Positions 1 through 6,547 of a DNA stretch of 10,046 nt are shown here, piece by piece. Under the pieces are notes generated by a model that was given only the letters and a program-made list of their open reading frames with translations, did no database searches and was not told where the DNA came from. Position 1 is the stretch's first letter. Each line of letters starts with the position of its first letter. Source of the DNA: Anaerolineales bacterium (GTDB lineage: Bacteria > Chloroflexota > Anaerolineae > Anaerolineales > Villigracilaceae); assembly GCA_025938055.1 (NCBI GenBank), contig JAICQC010000149.1, positions 1-10,046 of the forward strand, written 5' to 3'. The translations under genes were made by a program, and so were the position numbers.

Positions 1-369
1 GTGACGCCCGAGATCAACGCGCTGTCCACAGCGCTGTTACTGGGCTCGATTGGACTGGTCGGTCTTTCCCTGACCGCCCAGAGCGGTGGACCCGTGTATA
101 CAAAAGGCATGTCGGTAGGTGCCGGGCTGGGCCTTGGGCTGTATGGAATTATCGGCCTCTTTGCCCTATTCGCATCCGGTGATCTGACTGCCAGCGGAAT
201 CATCCTCCGATTGGTATTGCTGGCAGGGTTGTTCTGGGCGTGGCGATCCTACCCGGGGTACCGGGAGGAACTCAAGGAGACCAATCGAGCGGGCAGAATC
301 CTTGCCTGGATCACTGTGTTCATTTCCGCCTCGGCAGCTTTATTTTCCGTGGTGTTGTTCTTTGCCTGA
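1..369 (+). CDS. Small multi-pass membrane protein of unknown function, possibly 5'-truncated
   Basis: I do not recognise this 122-residue protein. It is strongly hydrophobic, with four likely membrane helices at about residues 8-26, 39-58, 66-82 and 100-121. A short charged loop (about 83-99, containing REELKETNRAGR) lies between helices 3 and 4. Glycine-rich stretches in helices 1 and 2 (GAGLGLGLYG) suggest tight helix packing. There is no catalytic or metal-binding motif. The first codon is GTG at the very first base, so it may be a true start or just a valine codon in a longer protein that begins outside the window. The gene ends at TGA 367-369, and the binding-protein gene follows 110 bases later on the same strand. 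It does not look like a PotB or PotC permease, which are longer and carry an EAA loop. A role in the same transport locus cannot be claimed. Confidence 0.6.
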   Translation: MTPEINALSTALLLGSIGLVGLSLTAQSGGPVYTKGMSVGAGLGLGLYGIIGLFALFASGDLTASGIILRLVLLAGLFWAWRSYPGYREELKETNRAGRILAWITVFISASAALFSVVLFFA

Positions 370-381
370 AAGGAGGTGATC
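368..381 (+). other. Perfect 14-nt anti-Shine-Dalgarno complement without a well-placed start codon
   Basis: GAAAGGAGGTGATC overlaps the stop codon of the membrane protein gene. It is exactly complementary to the conserved bacterial 16S rRNA 3' tail GATCACCTCCTTTC. The nearest in-frame ATG (399) is about 22 nt from the AGGAGG core, too far for normal initiation. A GTG (376) lies inside the match itself and would encode only 11 codons. It could be a ribosome-loading or reinitiation site, or chance. Confidence 0.4.
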
Positions 382-460
382 GCTTCCAAACCCAGACCAT
401 GCATTCCCTGAACCCAACCGGCATTCGCAGTATGCCAGTCAATCGATTAAGAGTTAGTGA

Positions 461-476
461 AAAGGAGAGAGAAGAG
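461..476 (+). promoter_or_regulatory. Ribosome binding region that sets the start of the binding-protein gene
   Basis: The purine-rich stretch AAAGGAGAGAGAAGAG precedes the ATG at 480. Its AAGGAG core ends 12 nt before the start codon, which is rather long, but the downstream GAAGAG repeat gives a second, closer pairing option. Together with the signal peptide that begins at this ATG, it argues against the open upstream ATGs at 399 and 432. Confidence 0.6.
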
Positions 477-479
477 AAA

Positions 480-1616
480 ATGAAGAGAATCCTGATGTCC
501 ATAATTCTGATGGCGGCATTCTTGCTGGCTGCCTGCGGCGGCCAGCCGACAGCCGCCCCTGAGGCAACGGAACCATCCACCGGAGGCGAAACATCCGAGC
601 GCTGCGGGGATACATCACAGCTTGCAGATGAGATCTTCCTCTATACCTGGGTAGAATACATCGATCCCGAGATCAAAACGCAGTTCGAGGAGGACTGCGG
701 TGTCACCGTGACGGAGACCAATTTCGATTCGAATGAGACGCTCCTCGCTACGCTGCAGGCAGGCGGCGCGGACTATGACATCGTGGTCCCGTCCGATTAC
801 ATGGTCCAGATCATGATCGATGAGGGGATGTTAATGGAACTGGATTACGACGTGATCACGAATATGCAGCATATGGAAGAGCTGAACATCAATCAGTATT
901 TCGACCCCGAACAAAAATATACCGTGCCGTATTTCTGGGGCACGTCCGGATTCGCCGTGGACACCAATGTGGTGACCGATTACGAAGCATCCTGGAGCAT
1001 GATGTTCGACCCGGAATCACCCTACTGTGGGCAGATCAGCATGCTCGACGATGAGCGTGAGACAATCGGTGCGGCGCTGATGTATCTCGGCTACTCCATC
1101 AACGACACCGACCCGGCGCATCTTGAAGAAGCCAAAAACCTGCTGATCGAACAGTCCGCATGTGTGAAAGCCTACGACAGCCAGACGAACGACGATCTGC
1201 TCATCTCCGGTGAAACGGTCATGGCGCACATCTGGACGGGCGACGCGATCCTGGCTGGCTCGCCTGATTCCGGTGGACGCGAAGGCATCGTCTATGTGAT
1301 CCCCGAAGAAGGCTGCACCATCTGGCAGGATAACCTGGCGATCCCCGTCGGCGCTCCGAACGCCTACACGGCGATGGTCTTCATGAACTACCTGAACATT
1401 CCGGAGATCGCTGCGCAGAATGCTGAATGGGTTGGTTATGGCACGCCGAATGCAGCTGCCAAGGATGTCATCGACCCGGACATTCTGGCGGATGAAGCCA
1501 TCTACCCGCCTGAGGAGGTTGCCTCGCGCCTGCAATGGATCGAGGACGTTGGCGACGCGCTTCAGCTTTACGACCGCATTTGGACTGAGTTCAAAGCCGC
1601 GGTTGGGAGCCAATAA
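480..1616 (+). CDS. potD: Spermidine/putrescine-binding lipoprotein of a polyamine ABC transporter (PotD/PotF family)
   Basis: This extracytoplasmic solute-binding protein (378 aa) should deliver polyamines to an ABC importer. Residues 1-19 form a lipoprotein signal: basic KR, a hydrophobic core, and lipobox LAAC with Cys19 as the lipidated residue. A flexible Pro/Thr/Ala/Glu linker runs to about 40. The mature part follows the PotD pattern: LYTWVEY (Trp57, Tyr60), PSDY (Ser105, Tyr107), VPYFWGTSG, DDERE (Asp191, Glu194), IWTGD (Trp252), IWQDNLAIP (Trp282, Asp284) and GYGTPNAAA. From what I know of E. coli PotD, the positions matching Trp34, Asp168, Glu171, Trp255 and Asp257 contact the amine groups. 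Their retention supports a polyamine ligand; putrescine versus spermidine cannot be decided. The ATG at 480 is preferred because the signal peptide starts there. No ATPase or permease gene follows, so the rest of the transporter must be upstream of the window or elsewhere. Confidence 0.9.
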   Translation: MKRILMSIILMAAFLLAACGGQPTAAPEATEPSTGGETSERCGDTSQLADEIFLYTWVEYIDPEIKTQFEEDCGVTVTETNFDSNETLLATLQAGGADYDIVVPSDYMVQIMIDEGMLMELDYDVITNMQHMEELNINQYFDPEQKYTVPYFWGTSGFAVDTNVVTDYEASWSMMFDPESPYCGQISMLDDERETIGAALMYLGYSINDTDPAHLEEAKNLLIEQSACVKAYDSQTNDDLLISGETVMAHIWTGDAILAGSPDSGGREGIVYVIPEEGCTIWQDNLAIPVGAPNAYTAMVFMNYLNIPEIAAQNAEWVGYGTPNAAAKDVIDPDILADEAIYPPEEVASRLQWIEDVGDALQLYDRIWTEFKAAVGSQ

Positions 1617-1622
1617 CAACTG

Positions 1623-1669
1623 GGATGGGTGACAGTTACTTCTGCGAAGTGAGTGACTGTCACCCATCC
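1623..1669. repeat. Long imperfect palindrome, candidate REP-like intergenic repeat
   Basis: The arms GGATGGGTGACAGT (1623-1636) and ACTGTCACCCATCC (1656-1669) are perfectly complementary over 14 bp. Between them is a second perfect stem, ACTTC/GAAGT (1638-1642 and 1646-1650), with loop TGC. Lining up the arms shows that the right side carries an extra GTGA (AAGTGAGTGACTG) and the left side has T where a perfect palindrome needs C, so it reads as one long palindrome decayed by a 4-base tandem duplication and one substitution. No T-run follows on either strand, so it is not a classical intrinsic terminator. It begins 7 bp after the binding-protein stop codon. It could stabilise the 3' end of that mRNA or be a dispersed repeat. 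Confidence 0.7.
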
Positions 1670-1688
1670 TCCAAAACTCGCACCAATC

Positions 1689-1703
1689 CGGGACGGAGTC
1701 CCG
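1689..1703. other. Short perfect hairpin in the gap before the dehydrogenase gene
   Basis: CGGGAC (1689-1694) and GTCCCG (1698-1703) form a 6-bp stem with a GGA loop. It is followed by CAAAATCTT, not a T-run, so a terminator function is weakly supported. A weaker 5-bp pairing (GGTGG 1734-1738 with CCACC 1744-1748) lies just before the ribosome binding site of the next gene. I found no convincing promoter in this gap. Confidence 0.3.
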
Positions 1704-1760
1704 CAAAATCTTGTCTGCCCCCGTAACATGGCGGGTGGTGGAGCCACCTGAAAGGAGTTT

Positions 1761-2987
1761 ATGAGAGTCTTACTTGTGGGGGCAGGGGGAGTAGGGGAAG
1801 CCATTGCGGCGATTGCAAAACCACGCCAGTGGATGGAGTTGATGGTGCTTGCCGATTACAACCTCAAGCGCGCCGAGGAGGTCCAGCAGAGACTGGGTGA
1901 CCCAAAACGGTTTCCCGTCGAGTTCATCGATGCCAGTCGCCAGGACGATATCGAAGTGCTGGCACGGAAACATCGGGTGAATCTGATCATGAACGCGGTC
2001 GACCCGATCTTCAACAGGCAGATTTTCGATGCTGCCTACAATGTAGGCGCGACGTACATGGATATGGCGATGACCCTGTCTGAGCCCAGTCTGGAGGATC
2101 CCTTTCACAAAACCGGAATCAAGCTTGGAGATTATCAATTCGATAAAGCCAGCGATTGGGAAAAAAAGGAAATGCTGGCTCTGGTGGGGATCGGCGTCGA
2201 GCCCGGCATGGCAGACGTTTTTGCGCGCTACGCGCAGGATCACCTCTTTGATGAGATCGATGAAATCGGCATTCGCGATGGAGCGAATATCACAATCGAC
2301 GGTTATGAATTCGCTCCCAGCTTTTCCATCTGGACGACCATCGAGGAGTGTTTGAATCCACCCATCATCTGGGAGAAGGACAAAGGCTGGTTCACCACCG
2401 AGCCATTCTCGGAGCACGAGATCTTCGAGTTCCCCGGGGGGATCGGTCCCGTGGATGTTGTCAATGTGGAGCATGAGGAGGTCCTGCTTGTGCCGCGCTG
2501 GGTAAAGGCAAAACGCGTCACCTTTAAATACGGGCTCGGCGAGCAGTTCATCGGCGTGTTGAAAACGTTGCATATGCTGGGACTGGATAAAAAAGAAAAG
2601 ATCAATGTGAAAGGGGTGCAGGTTGCGCCGCGGGATGTTGTCGCGGCATGTTTGCCCGATCCGGCGCACCTGGGCGATAAGATGCACGGCAAGACCTGTG
2701 CAGGCACGTGGGTAAAGGGCTGGAAGGATGGAAAACCGCGCGAAGTGTATCTCTATCAAGTTACCGATAATCAGGAGTCCATGTCGACGTGGGGTTGCCA
2801 GGCAGTCGTTATGCAGACCGCGTTCAACCCGGTCATTGCCATGGACCTGCTCGAACATGGCATCTGGAAGGGCTGCGGTGTACTCGGTCCCGAAGCGTTC
2901 GACCCGGTCCCTTTCATGGAAAAGATGGGGGAATATGGATTCCCCTATGGCATGAAAGAGATGACCGCTCAGACGGAATCCCCCTGA
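1761..2987 (+). CDS. Saccharopine dehydrogenase-family oxidoreductase (carboxynorspermidine/lysine dehydrogenase-like)
   Basis: The enzyme (408 aa) should use a nicotinamide cofactor to oxidise or form a C-N bond on an amino acid or polyamine-type substrate; the substrate is unknown. The N-terminus is a Rossmann fold: GAGGVG at residues 7-12 and, at the end of strand beta-2, LADYN with Asp32. An acidic residue there usually selects NAD(H) over NADP(H). Other family marks are LIMNAVDP (75-82), GVEPGMADVFARYA (145-158), HLFDEIDEI (161-169), LPDPAHL (298-304), TCAGTWVKGWKDGK (312-325) and DPVPFMEKM (381-389). From memory, this run of motifs is closer to carboxynorspermidine dehydrogenase and saccharopine reductases than to other Rossmann enzymes, with some resemblance to lysine 6-dehydrogenase. 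The ATG follows AAGGAG after only three bases; the nucleotide-binding strand begins at once, so a later start is excluded. The aldehyde oxidoreductase follows after 83 bp. Polyamine or lysine catabolism is inferred from context. Confidence 0.8.
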   Translation: MRVLLVGAGGVGEAIAAIAKPRQWMELMVLADYNLKRAEEVQQRLGDPKRFPVEFIDASRQDDIEVLARKHRVNLIMNAVDPIFNRQIFDAAYNVGATYMDMAMTLSEPSLEDPFHKTGIKLGDYQFDKASDWEKKEMLALVGIGVEPGMADVFARYAQDHLFDEIDEIGIRDGANITIDGYEFAPSFSIWTTIEECLNPPIIWEKDKGWFTTEPFSEHEIFEFPGGIGPVDVVNVEHEEVLLVPRWVKAKRVTFKYGLGEQFIGVLKTLHMLGLDKKEKINVKGVQVAPRDVVAACLPDPAHLGDKMHGKTCAGTWVKGWKDGKPREVYLYQVTDNQESMSTWGCQAVVMQTAFNPVIAMDLLEHGIWKGCGVLGPEAFDPVPFMEKMGEYGFPYGMKEMTAQTESP

Positions 2988-3018
2988 ACGCGGGAACGTC
3001 CTATTCGGAAGTGTATTG

Positions 3019-3047
3019 TTGAACAAAGCGAAGGCGAATTGTATAAT
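3019..3047 (+). promoter_or_regulatory. Sigma70-type promoter in front of the aldehyde oxidoreductase gene
   Basis: TTGAAC (3019-3024) and a perfect TATAAT (3042-3047) are separated by 17 bp. Transcription would start at roughly 3053-3055, giving a short leader that still contains the AAGGAG ribosome binding site at 3059-3064. It would let the oxidoreductase and the genes after it be expressed separately from the dehydrogenase gene. No operator-like palindrome is visible around it. Confidence 0.6.
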
Positions 3048-3070
3048 CCACAAAACTCAAGGAGACAGCC

Positions 3071-4963
3071 ATGCCCCACGGATATAACGGCAGGATCTTG
3101 CACGTCGATCTAACCACCGGTGCGCTAACCGTTGAGGAGCCTGAAGAGGCGTTTTACCGCAAGTATCTCGGCGGGAGCGCCATGGGAATGCACTACATTC
3201 TGCGCGACATGCCAAAGGGCGCAGATCCGCTCGGTCCGGACAACCTATTGACATTGATGACCGGGGTGACGACCGGCGCAGCCATTTCAGGTCAGAGCCG
3301 GATCAATGCCAATGCCAAATCACCGATCAGCGGCGGCATTGGCGATTCACAGGGCGGCGGGTTTTTCCCTGCCGAGTTGAAGTTCGCGGGGTTTGACGGG
3401 ATTGTGATCAAGGGAAAGTCGCCCAAACCTGTCTATCTGGCGATCCTCGATGGCAAAACAGAACTGCGCGACGCCGCGCATCTGCTGGGAAAGAAGACGG
3501 GGGAGGTGGACGATATTCTGCATGCAGAGGTTGATCCAAAAGCTGAAATCTTGCAGCACGGACCTGCCGCAGAAAAAGGCGTTCTGTTCTCTTCGCTCGT
3601 GTCGATGTCCAACCGCACCAATGGAAGGACAGGCATGGGCCTGGTGATGGCATCCAAGAACCTTAAGGCAGTGGTCGCGCGCGGCACGAAGAAGCCCGCC
3701 ATTGCGGATCCCAAAGCCCTTGTGGCTCTCAACAGAATGGGACCCAAGATTTTGCCCGACAACCCCGATATGCCCGGGCTGGCAGCCGAGGGAACCGCAA
3801 ACGTTGTGCTCTTTCAGAACACCATCGGTTCGCTGCCTACCCACAACTATAACGAAGGTCAGTTTGAGGGTTGTGAAGATATCAGCGGCGCGCGTATGGT
3901 GGAAACGATCCTCAAGGAACGCGATACCTGTTTTGCATGCGTCGTGCGCTGCAAGCGTGTCGTAGAGATCAAGGAAGGTGCCTATCGCGCCGACCCACGC
4001 TACGGCGGTCCCGAATATGAAACGCTTGGCACGTTTGGATCCTATTGCAACGTCAAGGACATCGCGGCGATCGCGCTGGCGAACCAGATGTGCAACGAAT
4101 ATGCCGTGGATACCATTGCTGCCGGAGCGACGATCGCCTTCGCCATGGAATGTTTCGAGAAAGGCGTCATATCCACAGAACAGACCAATGGGCTTGAGCT
4201 GCGATTCGGCGATGCTGCTGCGATGATACGAGCGCTGGAAATTATGTTGAATGGCGAGGGCGAATTTGGAAAGACGCTTGGCATGGGCTCCGAGCGCGCC
4301 GCGAGAATCTGGGGCAATGGCGCGGATGAATTTTTAATCACGGTCAAAGGCGCGGAAGCGCCGGCACATATGCCCCAGGCAAAGCGTTCCCTTGGTCTGA
4401 TCTATGCTGTCAACCCGTTTGGCGCGGACCATCAGTCCAGCGAGCATGATCCTTATTATGAAGAAGGTGTCGCCGACTTGAATCTCAACCGTCTCAAGCT
4501 GATTGGGCTTGGCGATCCCCAGCCTGGCTATAGCCTCACCTCCGAAAAAGTGCGCTTTGCGTATCTCACTTCGGTCTTCTACTCTATGCTGGACTCGGCA
4601 GAACTCTGCCAGTTCGTCTTCGGTCCCGCATGGACGCTCTATGGCCCGGCTGAAACCGCCGAGATGATTCGAGCGGTCACCGGCTGGGATATTACGGTAG
4701 ATGAGTTGATGGCAGTCGGGGAACGCCGCCTGAACCTCTTCCGTATGTTCAACACTCGGGAAGGCCTTGATCGAAAAGACGATAAGCTGCCGAAGAAGTT
4801 CTTCAAGCAATTGAAGGGAGAAGGACCCACCGCAGGCATCGCTCTGACTCACGAGGAGGTTGAATCCGCAATCGACGAATATTACAGGCTGGCGGGCTGG
4901 ACGAATAACGGTGTTCCAACCCCTGAGACCATGGAGCGCCTCGATATTGCCTGGGCGTTATAG
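3071..4963 (+). CDS. aor: Tungsten-type aldehyde:ferredoxin oxidoreductase
   Basis: This cytoplasmic enzyme oxidises aldehydes to carboxylic acids with ferredoxin as acceptor, using a tungsto-bispterin cofactor and one [4Fe-4S] cluster (family knowledge). At 630 aa it has the usual AOR length. The N-terminal cofactor domain shows YLGGSAMG (32-39), GQSRINANAKSPISGG (74-89, Arg77) and FFPAELKFAGFDGIVIKGK (98-116). The cluster ligands are Cys287, Cys290 and Cys294 (CxxCxxxC) plus the distal Cys513. Asp347 in VDTIAAG and Asp508 in LDSAELC match the paired pterin-contacting DxxG-type motifs; the second has Glu511 where glycine is common. The ATG sits 6 nt after AAGGAG and has its own promoter. The aldehyde dehydrogenase gene follows after 22 bp, so the two are probably co-transcribed. 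In this locus an amino-aldehyde or succinate semialdehyde is a possible substrate, but that is inference. No cofactor-synthesis or small Fe-S partner gene is in the window. Confidence 0.92.
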   Translation: MPHGYNGRILHVDLTTGALTVEEPEEAFYRKYLGGSAMGMHYILRDMPKGADPLGPDNLLTLMTGVTTGAAISGQSRINANAKSPISGGIGDSQGGGFFPAELKFAGFDGIVIKGKSPKPVYLAILDGKTELRDAAHLLGKKTGEVDDILHAEVDPKAEILQHGPAAEKGVLFSSLVSMSNRTNGRTGMGLVMASKNLKAVVARGTKKPAIADPKALVALNRMGPKILPDNPDMPGLAAEGTANVVLFQNTIGSLPTHNYNEGQFEGCEDISGARMVETILKERDTCFACVVRCKRVVEIKEGAYRADPRYGGPEYETLGTFGSYCNVKDIAAIALANQMCNEYAVDTIAAGATIAFAMECFEKGVISTEQTNGLELRFGDAAAMIRALEIMLNGEGEFGKTLGMGSERAARIWGNGADEFLITVKGAEAPAHMPQAKRSLGLIYAVNPFGADHQSSEHDPYYEEGVADLNLNRLKLIGLGDPQPGYSLTSEKVRFAYLTSVFYSMLDSAELCQFVFGPAWTLYGPAETAEMIRAVTGWDITVDELMAVGERRLNLFRMFNTREGLDRKDDKLPKKFFKQLKGEGPTAGIALTHEEVESAIDEYYRLAGWTNNGVPTPETMERLDIAWAL

Positions 4964-4975
4964 TTCAATTTATAG

Positions 4976-4980
4976 AGGAG
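4976..4980 (+). promoter_or_regulatory. Ribosome binding site that sets a GTG start
   Basis: AGGAG lies 5 nt before GTG 4986 and 8 nt before GTG 4989, just after the stop codon of the oxidoreductase gene. It supports a GTG start at one of these adjacent codons. An ATG at 4860 in the same frame has no comparable site and would overlap the preceding gene by 104 bp. Confidence 0.65.
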
Positions 4981-4985
4981 AAGTT

Positions 4986-6413
4986 GTGGTGGAATATAAA
5001 CTTTTGATCGACGGCCAATGGGTGGACGGTGGACCTGCGCTCGAAGTGAAAAATAAGTACAGCGGCGACGTCATCGGCGCATTGCCCACTGCCCGCCGCG
5101 AGGATGTGGATGCAGCCATCGCTGCCGCCGAACGCGCGGAGGATGCAATGGCGGACCTGCCCGCTTATAAACGGGCGGAAATTTTATCCCGGACGGCGGA
5201 CCTGATCCGCGAGCGTGCCGATGACTTTGCCAGGACCATCGCTGCCGAAGCAGGCAAAGCGCTGAAGTTCGCTCGCGCCGAGGTGGACCGCGCCATCAGT
5301 ACCTTTACGATTGCCTCTGAGGAAGCCAAGCGGCTGCACGGCGAAACCATTCCGCTGGATGCTGTCCCCTCGGGAGATGGATATTTTGGTTTTTGGACGC
5401 GCCGACCTGTGGGGGTGATTGCGGCAATCAGCCCCTTCAACTTTCCGCTCAACCTGGTGGCTCATAAAGTGGCGCCAGCGCTCGCAGCCGGGAATACACT
5501 GATTCTCAAGCCAGCCAGTACCACGCCCTTATCGGCATTAAAGCTGTGTCAAATCCTGATGGAAGCAGGGCTTCCCAACGGCGCGATCAATTTCATCGTA
5601 GGTTCGGGTAGTACAGTCGGTGAGTGGCTGGTGACCGATCCGCGCGTGGACAAGATCACGTTCACAGGCAGCCCGGACGTCGGACGCCACATCTTGTCGG
5701 TGGCAGGCATCAAGAAGGTGACCCTTGAGCTTGGAAATACCTCGCCTGTGGTCGTCGCGCCCGATGCGGATTTGGAATTTGTCGCCAGGCGCTGCGCAGT
5801 CGGCGCTTACTATAACTCCGGGCAGGTCTGTATCTCTGTCCAGCGGATTTACAGCGAGAAAAATGTGTATGAACCGTTCTCTGAGAAATTTGTCAAAGCC
5901 ACCGAAGCGATGGTGGTGGGCGATCCATTGGACGAGCGTGTTGACGTCGGTCCGATGATCGACTCGAAGGAGGTCGACCGGATCGAGGCGTGGGTGCAGG
6001 AAGCGCAGTCATCCGGTGCAAAAGTATTGACTGGTGGACGACGTGAAGGCATGGTGTATCACCCGACAGTACTTTCCGGGGTGGACGATGAGATGAAAGT
6101 CGTTGCGGAGGAAGTCTTTGCTCCCGTCGCGTCGATTATTTCCAGTGATGATTTTGAAAGTGCCCTGAAGCAGGCAAATGATACAAAGTTCGGTTTACAG
6201 GTGGGTGTTTTCACCAACGATGTGAACCGAGTGTTCAAAGCTGTCCGACGGCTGAATTTCGGCGGCGTGATCATCAACGATACACCGAACTTCCGCGCCG
6301 ACCACATGCCGTATGGCGGCAACCGTCAAAGCGGCCTGGGGCGTGAGGGCGTCAGATTTGCCATGGAAGATATGACCAATATTCAAATGGTTGCAATTCG
6401 ATTGAATGCATAA
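4986..6413 (+). CDS. NAD(P)-dependent aldehyde dehydrogenase, lactaldehyde/y4uC-like group
   Basis: This aldehyde dehydrogenase (475 aa from GTG 4986) has all catalytic parts: Asn152 in SPFNFP, Lys175 in LKPAS, FTGSPDVG (226-233) for cofactor binding, general base Glu248 in LELG, nucleophile Cys282 in GQVCIS, and Glu376 in EEVFAP. The pattern RLHGETIPLD and GFWTRRPVGVIAAISPFNFP is what I associate with the group holding lactaldehyde, phosphonoacetaldehyde and y4uC-type enzymes, not with classical GabD. The substrate is therefore not fixed by sequence. In this neighbourhood it could take succinate semialdehyde or another short semialdehyde. The start is one of two adjacent GTG codons (4986 or 4989) behind AGGAG; nothing upstream in the frame resembles an aldehyde dehydrogenase N-terminus, whereas YKLLIDGQW right after it does. 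It sits 22 bp behind the ferredoxin-linked oxidoreductase, so two chemically overlapping but differently coupled enzymes are paired. Confidence 0.88.
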   Translation: MVEYKLLIDGQWVDGGPALEVKNKYSGDVIGALPTARREDVDAAIAAAERAEDAMADLPAYKRAEILSRTADLIRERADDFARTIAAEAGKALKFARAEVDRAISTFTIASEEAKRLHGETIPLDAVPSGDGYFGFWTRRPVGVIAAISPFNFPLNLVAHKVAPALAAGNTLILKPASTTPLSALKLCQILMEAGLPNGAINFIVGSGSTVGEWLVTDPRVDKITFTGSPDVGRHILSVAGIKKVTLELGNTSPVVVAPDADLEFVARRCAVGAYYNSGQVCISVQRIYSEKNVYEPFSEKFVKATEAMVVGDPLDERVDVGPMIDSKEVDRIEAWVQEAQSSGAKVLTGGRREGMVYHPTVLSGVDDEMKVVAEEVFAPVASIISSDDFESALKQANDTKFGLQVGVFTNDVNRVFKAVRRLNFGGVIINDTPNFRADHMPYGGNRQSGLGREGVRFAMEDMTNIQMVAIRLNA

Positions 6414-6460
6414 ATGCTACAGGTCATCTCAAATATACTCCGCCTCGCAACGCTTGCGCC

Positions 6461-6481
6461 GCACTGCGTTTGTTGCAGTGC
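6461..6481. other. Short hairpin in the gap between the two aldehyde dehydrogenase genes
   Basis: GCACTGC (6461-6467) and GCAGTGC (6475-6481) form a 7-bp stem with a 7-base loop. A smaller CGCAA/TTGCG hairpin (6446-6458) stands beside it. There is no T-run, so this is not a standard terminator. The 134-bp gap shows no promoter I would defend. The structures may influence RNA processing or stability between the two cistrons. Confidence 0.25.
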
Positions 6482-6536
6482 AGGTGTGACGACGCTATGG
6501 ATATTTTTGAGGCAAGTTCTAGTTACATCCATGCAC

Positions 6537-6541
6537 AGGAG
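6537..6541 (+). promoter_or_regulatory. Ribosome binding site that sets the start of the aminobutyraldehyde dehydrogenase gene
   Basis: AGGAG lies 6 nt before ATG 6548, an ideal distance. This favours ATG 6548 over the in-frame ATG at 6470, whose extra 26 residues do not resemble the family N-terminus. Confidence 0.75.
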
Positions 6542-6547
6542 ACCAAC

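Noticed and set aside
240..479. Upstream extension of the binding-protein reading frame
   Set aside because: It overlaps the membrane protein gene, has no family similarity, and the lipoprotein signal peptide begins exactly at ATG 480.
2928..2945. Perfect 7-bp hairpin GGGGAAT/ATTCCCC with loop ATGG near the end of the dehydrogenase gene
   Set aside because: It lies inside a well-conserved coding segment (GEYGFPYG region), has no T-run after it, and is short enough to arise by chance.
1770..3053. A 427-codon open frame on the minus strand opposite the saccharopine dehydrogenase-like gene
   Set aside because: The plus-strand protein has clear family motifs across its whole length. The antisense translation is rich in His, Arg and Phe and resembles no family; it is a codon-bias shadow.
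4860..4985. N-terminal extension of the first aldehyde dehydrogenase from ATG 4860
   Set aside because: It overlaps the end of the oxidoreductase gene, and the extra 42 residues do not look like an aldehyde dehydrogenase; AGGAG sits directly before GTG 4986/4989.
6470..6547. N-terminal extension of the PatD-like protein from ATG 6470
   Set aside because: The 26 extra residues do not fit the family, and AGGAG at the ideal distance marks ATG 6548.
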